From NCBI GenBank assembly GCA_964517075.1, contig CAZFAT010000423.1:1-9700 (forward strand): DNA of 9,700 nt, in the 5' to 3' direction. The notes under the pieces are model-generated. The model saw nothing but the letters and a program-made list of their open reading frames with translations, was not told where the DNA came from and searched no databases. Of this stretch, positions 6,971-9,700 are shown piece after piece. The number at the start of each line of letters is the position of its first letter. The first letter of the stretch is position 1. This DNA is from CAZFAT01 sp964517075. GTDB taxonomy: Bacteria; Acidobacteriota; Vicinamibacteria; Vicinamibacterales; SCN-69-37. The position numbers were made by a program, and so were the translations under genes.

Positions 6971-6977
6971 TCACCCG

Positions 6978-8189
6978 ATGTCGTCCGTGGTCGTGCACTA
7001 CAGCGAGCTGGCGCTCAAGGGGCGCAACCGCCCCTGGTTCATCCACATGCTCGTGCGGGCGATCAAGAGCGCCCTGGCCGACGTGGGTGTGCGCGACGCG
7101 CGACCGGTCGTGGGCCGCATCGTGATTCAGCTCGAGCCGGGGACCGACTGGCCGGAGGTTCGGGCCCGGCTCGCCCGGTTGCCCGGCATCGGCAACTTCG
7201 CCCGCGCGACGCACGTGGTCCCCGATCTGTCAACGATTGCCGACCGGGTCGTGGAGAGCGTGGCGGATCTCCCGGCGTGCACGTTCCGGATCGCGGCGCG
7301 GCGGGCGGACAAGCGGTTTCCCGTCACGTCGCCGGATATCGAGCGGCTGGTCGGCCGGCGCGTGCAGGAGGCGACGGGCTGGCCGGTTGACCTGTCCGCG
7401 CCGGAACGGGTCATCCGCATTGAAGTCCTCAGCCACGACGCCTACTTCTTCGTCAACCTCGAGCAGGGCACCGGCGGCCTGCCCGTGGGGACGGGCGGGC
7501 GCGTTCTCGCGCTCCTGTCTGGCGGCATCGATTCTCCGGTGGCGGCCTGGCGGTTGATTCGGCGCGGCTGCCGCACGGATTTCGTGCACTTTCACAGCTA
7601 TCCGATCCTGTCGCGCACGTCACAGGACAAGGCGCGTGCGCTGGCCGCGCGCCTGACGGCGTGTGAGCTTCGATCGCGCCTCTATCTGGTGCCGTTTGGC
7701 GGCGTCCAGCAGCAGGTGGTCCTGGCCGTGCCGCCGCCCCTGCGGGTCGTCATCTACCGGCGTCTCATGCTCCGGATCGCCGAGCGGCTGGCGACGCGGA
7801 TTCGCGCCCTGGCGCTGGTCACGGGTGATTCGGTCGGCCAGGTGGCGTCGCAGACGATCGACAATCTGGCGGTTGTGGGCGCGGTGGCGACGCTGCCCAT
7901 CCTGCGGCCGCTCGTCGGCATGGACAAGGCGGAAATCACCCGCGACGCCGAGCGGCTGGGCACGTATTCGATCTCCATCGTGGCCGACGATGACTGCTGC
8001 ACGCTGTTCACGCCGCCACATCCCGCGACCCGTGCGTCGCTGGCCTCGGTGGAGGCGGCCGAGTCGCGGCTCGACGTCGCCGCGCTCGTCGAGCGCGCCG
8101 CCGCGGAGGCGTCAGTGGAAGACCTCCGGTTTCCAGTGCTAAGATTTTCAGCTCCGACTCAGCGGAATGCGGCAGGAGATACAGAGTGA
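6978..8189 (+). CDS. thiI: tRNA 4-thiouridine synthase ThiI, rhodanese-less form
   Basis: ThiI activates U8 of tRNA with ATP and inserts sulfur to form 4-thiouridine; in some bacteria it also supplies sulfur for thiazole. The 403 residues hold an N-terminal ferredoxin-like part with HYSELALKGRNR (7-18), a THUMP domain at about 60-165, and an ATP-pyrophosphatase domain with the PP-loop LLSGGIDSPVAA (179-190) and TGDSVGQVASQT (282-293). DDDCCTLF (337-344) supplies a Cys at the place of the E. coli catalytic Cys344. The E. coli rhodanese domain (about 480 residues total) is absent, as in Bacillus, so sulfur must come from a partner cysteine desulfurase. The ATG at 6978 lies 7 bases after hpnE; GAGGT at 6961-6965 is rather distant. 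The last 13 residues are poorly conserved in kind and overlap the promoter and ribosome site of the next gene. Confidence 0.95.
   Translation: MSSVVVHYSELALKGRNRPWFIHMLVRAIKSALADVGVRDARPVVGRIVIQLEPGTDWPEVRARLARLPGIGNFARATHVVPDLSTIADRVVESVADLPACTFRIAARRADKRFPVTSPDIERLVGRRVQEATGWPVDLSAPERVIRIEVLSHDAYFFVNLEQGTGGLPVGTGGRVLALLSGGIDSPVAAWRLIRRGCRTDFVHFHSYPILSRTSQDKARALAARLTACELRSRLYLVPFGGVQQQVVLAVPPPLRVVIYRRLMLRIAERLATRIRALALVTGDSVGQVASQTIDNLAVVGAVATLPILRPLVGMDKAEITRDAERLGTYSISIVADDDCCTLFTPPHPATRASLASVEAAESRLDVAALVERAAAEASVEDLRFPVLRFSAPTQRNAAGDTE
8137..8145 (+). promoter_or_regulatory. Candidate extended -10 promoter for the LacD-type aldolase gene
   Basis: TG-C-TAAGAT is an extended -10 element (five of six matches to TATAAT plus the upstream TG). 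It lies about 40 bases before the aldolase GTG, in a locally AT-richer patch inside the end of thiI. No convincing -35 is visible at 17-18 bases upstream. A start around 8152 would leave a leader of about 34 bases containing the AGGAGAT site. Confidence 0.45.
8174..8180 (+). promoter_or_regulatory. Ribosome binding site for the LacD-type aldolase gene
   Basis: AGGAGAT lies with seven bases between AGGAG and the GTG at 8186. It is the strongest Shine-Dalgarno sequence in the window, and it decides the GTG start that overlaps the thiI stop. It suggests the aldolase is translated strongly compared with its neighbours. Confidence 0.8.
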
Positions 8190-9193
8190 AATTGACAGCA
8201 GGGAAGTTGGCGGGCATGAAGGCCGTGGCGGATGACCGCGGCGTGATCGCGGCAGCGGCCATGGACCAGCGCGGGTCGCTGCAGAAGTCGCTCAGCAAGG
8301 AGCGGGGCAGCGACGTCTCCGACGCGATGATGGAGGAGTTCAAGACGCTGGTGGCCGAGGTCCTGACCCAGCATGCGAGCGCCATCCTGCTCGATCCCGA
8401 GTTCGGTCTGCCGGCGTCGAAGCGGCGCGCGAAAGGCGCCGGTCTCCTGCTGGCCTACGAGAAGACCGGCTACGACAAGACCGGTCCGGGGCGGCTGCCC
8501 GATCTGCTGGACCACTGGTCGGTCCGGCGGCTGAAGGACGCGGGAGCCGACTGCATCAAGATCCTGCTCTACTACTCGCCCTTCGACACCAAGGACGTCA
8601 ACGACCGGAAGCACGCCTGGGTCGAGCGCATCGGCGACGAGTGCCGCGCCAACGACATCCCGTTCTTCCTCGAGTTCGTGGGGTACGAGGACGGCGCCGA
8701 CGAGAAGGGGCTCGAGTACGCCCGCAAGAAGCCGGAGGTCGTCACGGCCAGCATGGCGGAGTTCACCAAGGACCGCTATGGCGTGGACGTGCTGAAGGTC
8801 GAAGTGCCCATCAACATGAAGTTCGTCGAGGGGGCGCAGGCGTTCGGCGGCCAGAAGGCGTACACGCGCGACGAGGCCAAGCGCCACTTTCTCAACGCCG
8901 CGAAGGCCGCCACGCGGCCTTTCATCTATCTGTCAGCCGGCGTCAGCAATGCCGAGTTCACCGAGTCGCTCGAGCTGGCCACCGAGTCCGGCGTGAAGTA
9001 CGCCGGTGTGCTCTGCGGACGGGCCACCTGGAAGGACGGCATGCCGATTTACGCGAAACAGGGCGCCGCCGCGTTCCGACAGTGGCTCGAGACGGCGGGT
9101 GTCGAGAACATCCGGAACGTCAACGCGGCGCTCAGGAGCGCCGTGCCGTGGTACTCGGTCTACGGCGCGCCGACCGCTGACGCACTCGCGTAA
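8186..9193 (+). CDS. Class I aldolase of the LacD (tagatose-1,6-bisphosphate aldolase) family
   Basis: The 335 residues match LacD (about 326) from end to end. AMDQRGSL (25-32) holds the phosphate- and substrate-binding Asp/Gln pair. IKILLYY (124-130) has Lys125, FLEFVGYE (161-168) has Glu163, LKVEVPIN (203-210) has the Schiff-base Lys204, and LSAGVSNAEF and LCGRATWKDG follow. These are the LacD active-site positions, so it should cleave a ketohexose 1,6-bisphosphate to dihydroxyacetone phosphate and glyceraldehyde 3-phosphate. No lactose/tagatose genes surround it, so it may serve as the glycolytic fructose-bisphosphate aldolase; a YihT-like sulfosugar aldolase is a less likely alternative given the length. 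The GTG at 8186 follows AGGAGAT with ideal spacing and overlaps the thiI stop by GTGA. A candidate extended -10 at 8137-8145 suggests separate expression. Confidence 0.9.
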   Translation: MKLTAGKLAGMKAVADDRGVIAAAAMDQRGSLQKSLSKERGSDVSDAMMEEFKTLVAEVLTQHASAILLDPEFGLPASKRRAKGAGLLLAYEKTGYDKTGPGRLPDLLDHWSVRRLKDAGADCIKILLYYSPFDTKDVNDRKHAWVERIGDECRANDIPFFLEFVGYEDGADEKGLEYARKKPEVVTASMAEFTKDRYGVDVLKVEVPINMKFVEGAQAFGGQKAYTRDEAKRHFLNAAKAATRPFIYLSAGVSNAEFTESLELATESGVKYAGVLCGRATWKDGMPIYAKQGAAAFRQWLETAGVENIRNVNAALRSAVPWYSVYGAPTADALA

Positions 9194-9229
9194 GCGGATT
9201 GCAGCACACGACACCATTCGAAAAGCGCT

Positions 9230-9700
9230 CTAACCCGACGCGCGAAGCACGACGATTAGATTCGAGCACAGCCAGGCGAGTGAGTGGCGCCGGAGCAGCC
9301 GGATCCACAGCACGTGCTTCACCGCCATGTTCGCGCTGACGACGTCGAACGTCCGGTCCGCGAAGGGCAGCGCCTCGGCCGGCGCCATCACTTTGTCTCG
9401 GTACGCGTCGTGGTCCCGCCGGCTGTCGGGGTCCAGGTCGACGCCCACGGGGTGCCCGGCCGCCGAGACGACGCGGTCCGCGTGGTCGGGCATCCACTCC
9501 GGGAAGGGACGTCGGCCGCAGCCGACGTTGAGCCACGCCGGCCGGTCCGCACGCTCCAGCAGGGCGGCGAGCCGTTCGGCAAACACATACTGAGAGGATC
9601 GAAGACCGGGTGTCATCCGGCTTTCCAGCCACCAGTACATCCGGAACAGCCGCTGGCCCAGCGTCGGCCGCGGCGCCCGCAACGCCTGCGAGAGCATCGG
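9230..9700 (-). CDS. SAM-dependent methyltransferase, apparently C-terminally truncated; 5' end may lie outside window
   Basis: From the ATG at 9697 there are 155 residues; the frame is still open at the right edge, so the true start may lie further upstream. LNVGCGRRPF (56-65) is motif I of class I methyltransferases, VGVDLDP (84-90) is the acidic end of the second strand, and APAEALPFADRTFDVVSANM (105-124) covers motifs II and III, as in capsule or cell-envelope associated methyltransferases. After AVKHV (125-129) the sequence stops resembling the family: the expected helix and the strand with RVLRPGG are missing and a 26-residue Arg/Leu/Trp-rich tail runs to a TAG. Typical relatives have about 220-250 residues. 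Neither other frame on this strand restores a recognisable C-terminal half, so this looks like truncation or replacement of the 3' part. It converges on the aldolase gene with a 36-base gap. Confidence 0.68.
   Translation of the reverse strand, partial: PMLSQALRAPRPTLGQRLFRMYWWLESRMTPGLRSSQYVFAERLAALLERADRPAWLNVGCGRRPFPEWMPDHADRVVSAAGHPVGVDLDPDSRRDHDAYRDKVMAPAEALPFADRTFDVVSANMAVKHVLWIRLLRRHSLAWLCSNLIVVLRASG

Noticed and set aside
6971..6977. Possible TPP riboswitch before thiI
   Set aside because: Only 7 bases separate hpnE and thiI, and no thi-box motifs occur in the end of hpnE.
9194..9229. Intrinsic terminator between the converging aldolase and methyltransferase genes
   Set aside because: No stem longer than four pairs and no T-run on either strand was found.
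9132..9632. Second minus-strand frame as a frameshifted continuation of the methyltransferase
   Set aside because: Past the point where similarity ends, this frame gives no methyltransferase-like strand or RPGG motif, so a single frameshift does not restore the gene.

Overview
This is a GC-rich, almost fully coding chromosomal window. Its genes are packed with short overlaps, 7 of the 11 starts I chose are GTG, and no stretch over 40 bases lacks a gene. I see no tRNA, rRNA, CRISPR array, insertion sequence or phage gene. The gene content (hopanoid-type squalene genes hpnC-hpnD-hpnE, a short MutY, a PduO-type adenosyltransferase, rhodanese-less ThiI, a LacD-type aldolase, and a secreted hydrolase of a kind common in Acidobacteriota) suggests an environmental Gram-negative, possibly Acidobacteriota such as Vicinamibacteria. 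That lineage is an inference from gene flavour, not proven.

Layout, left to right. (1) complement(<1..1149): exported alpha/beta-hydrolase-fold protein, cut by the window edge, whose nucleophile serine appears replaced by glycine. (2) 1139..2125: folate-binding YgfZ/GcvT-like protein; its 5' end overlaps that of the hydrolase on the opposite strand. (3) complement(2137..2538) and complement(2531..3241): a Nudix hydrolase and mutY, overlapping by 8 bases, together a small oxidised-guanine repair operon (mutY is upstream). (4) From 3282 rightward, a tightly packed run: pduO-type cob(I)alamin adenosyltransferase, hpnC, hpnD, hpnE, thiI and a LacD-family aldolase (to 9193). (5) complement(9230..>9700): a SAM-dependent methyltransferase that appears to have lost its C-terminal part.

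How they work together. HpnD, HpnC and HpnE form the three-step route from farnesyl diphosphate through presqualene diphosphate and hydroxysqualene to squalene, the precursor of hopanoids. No squalene-hopene cyclase is in the window. MutY and the Nudix protein act against 8-oxoguanine damage at the DNA and probably the nucleotide-pool level. ThiI (tRNA 4-thiouridine), the adenosyltransferase and the aldolase are housekeeping genes that share the transcription unit. The aldolase also has a likely promoter of its own inside the end of thiI.

Nothing here is clearly a new system. The points most worth a second look are the serine-less hydrolase, the face-to-face overlapping 5' ends at 1139-1149, the split MutY/Nudix pair, the overlapping back-to-back -10 elements near 3250, and the truncated methyltransferase.
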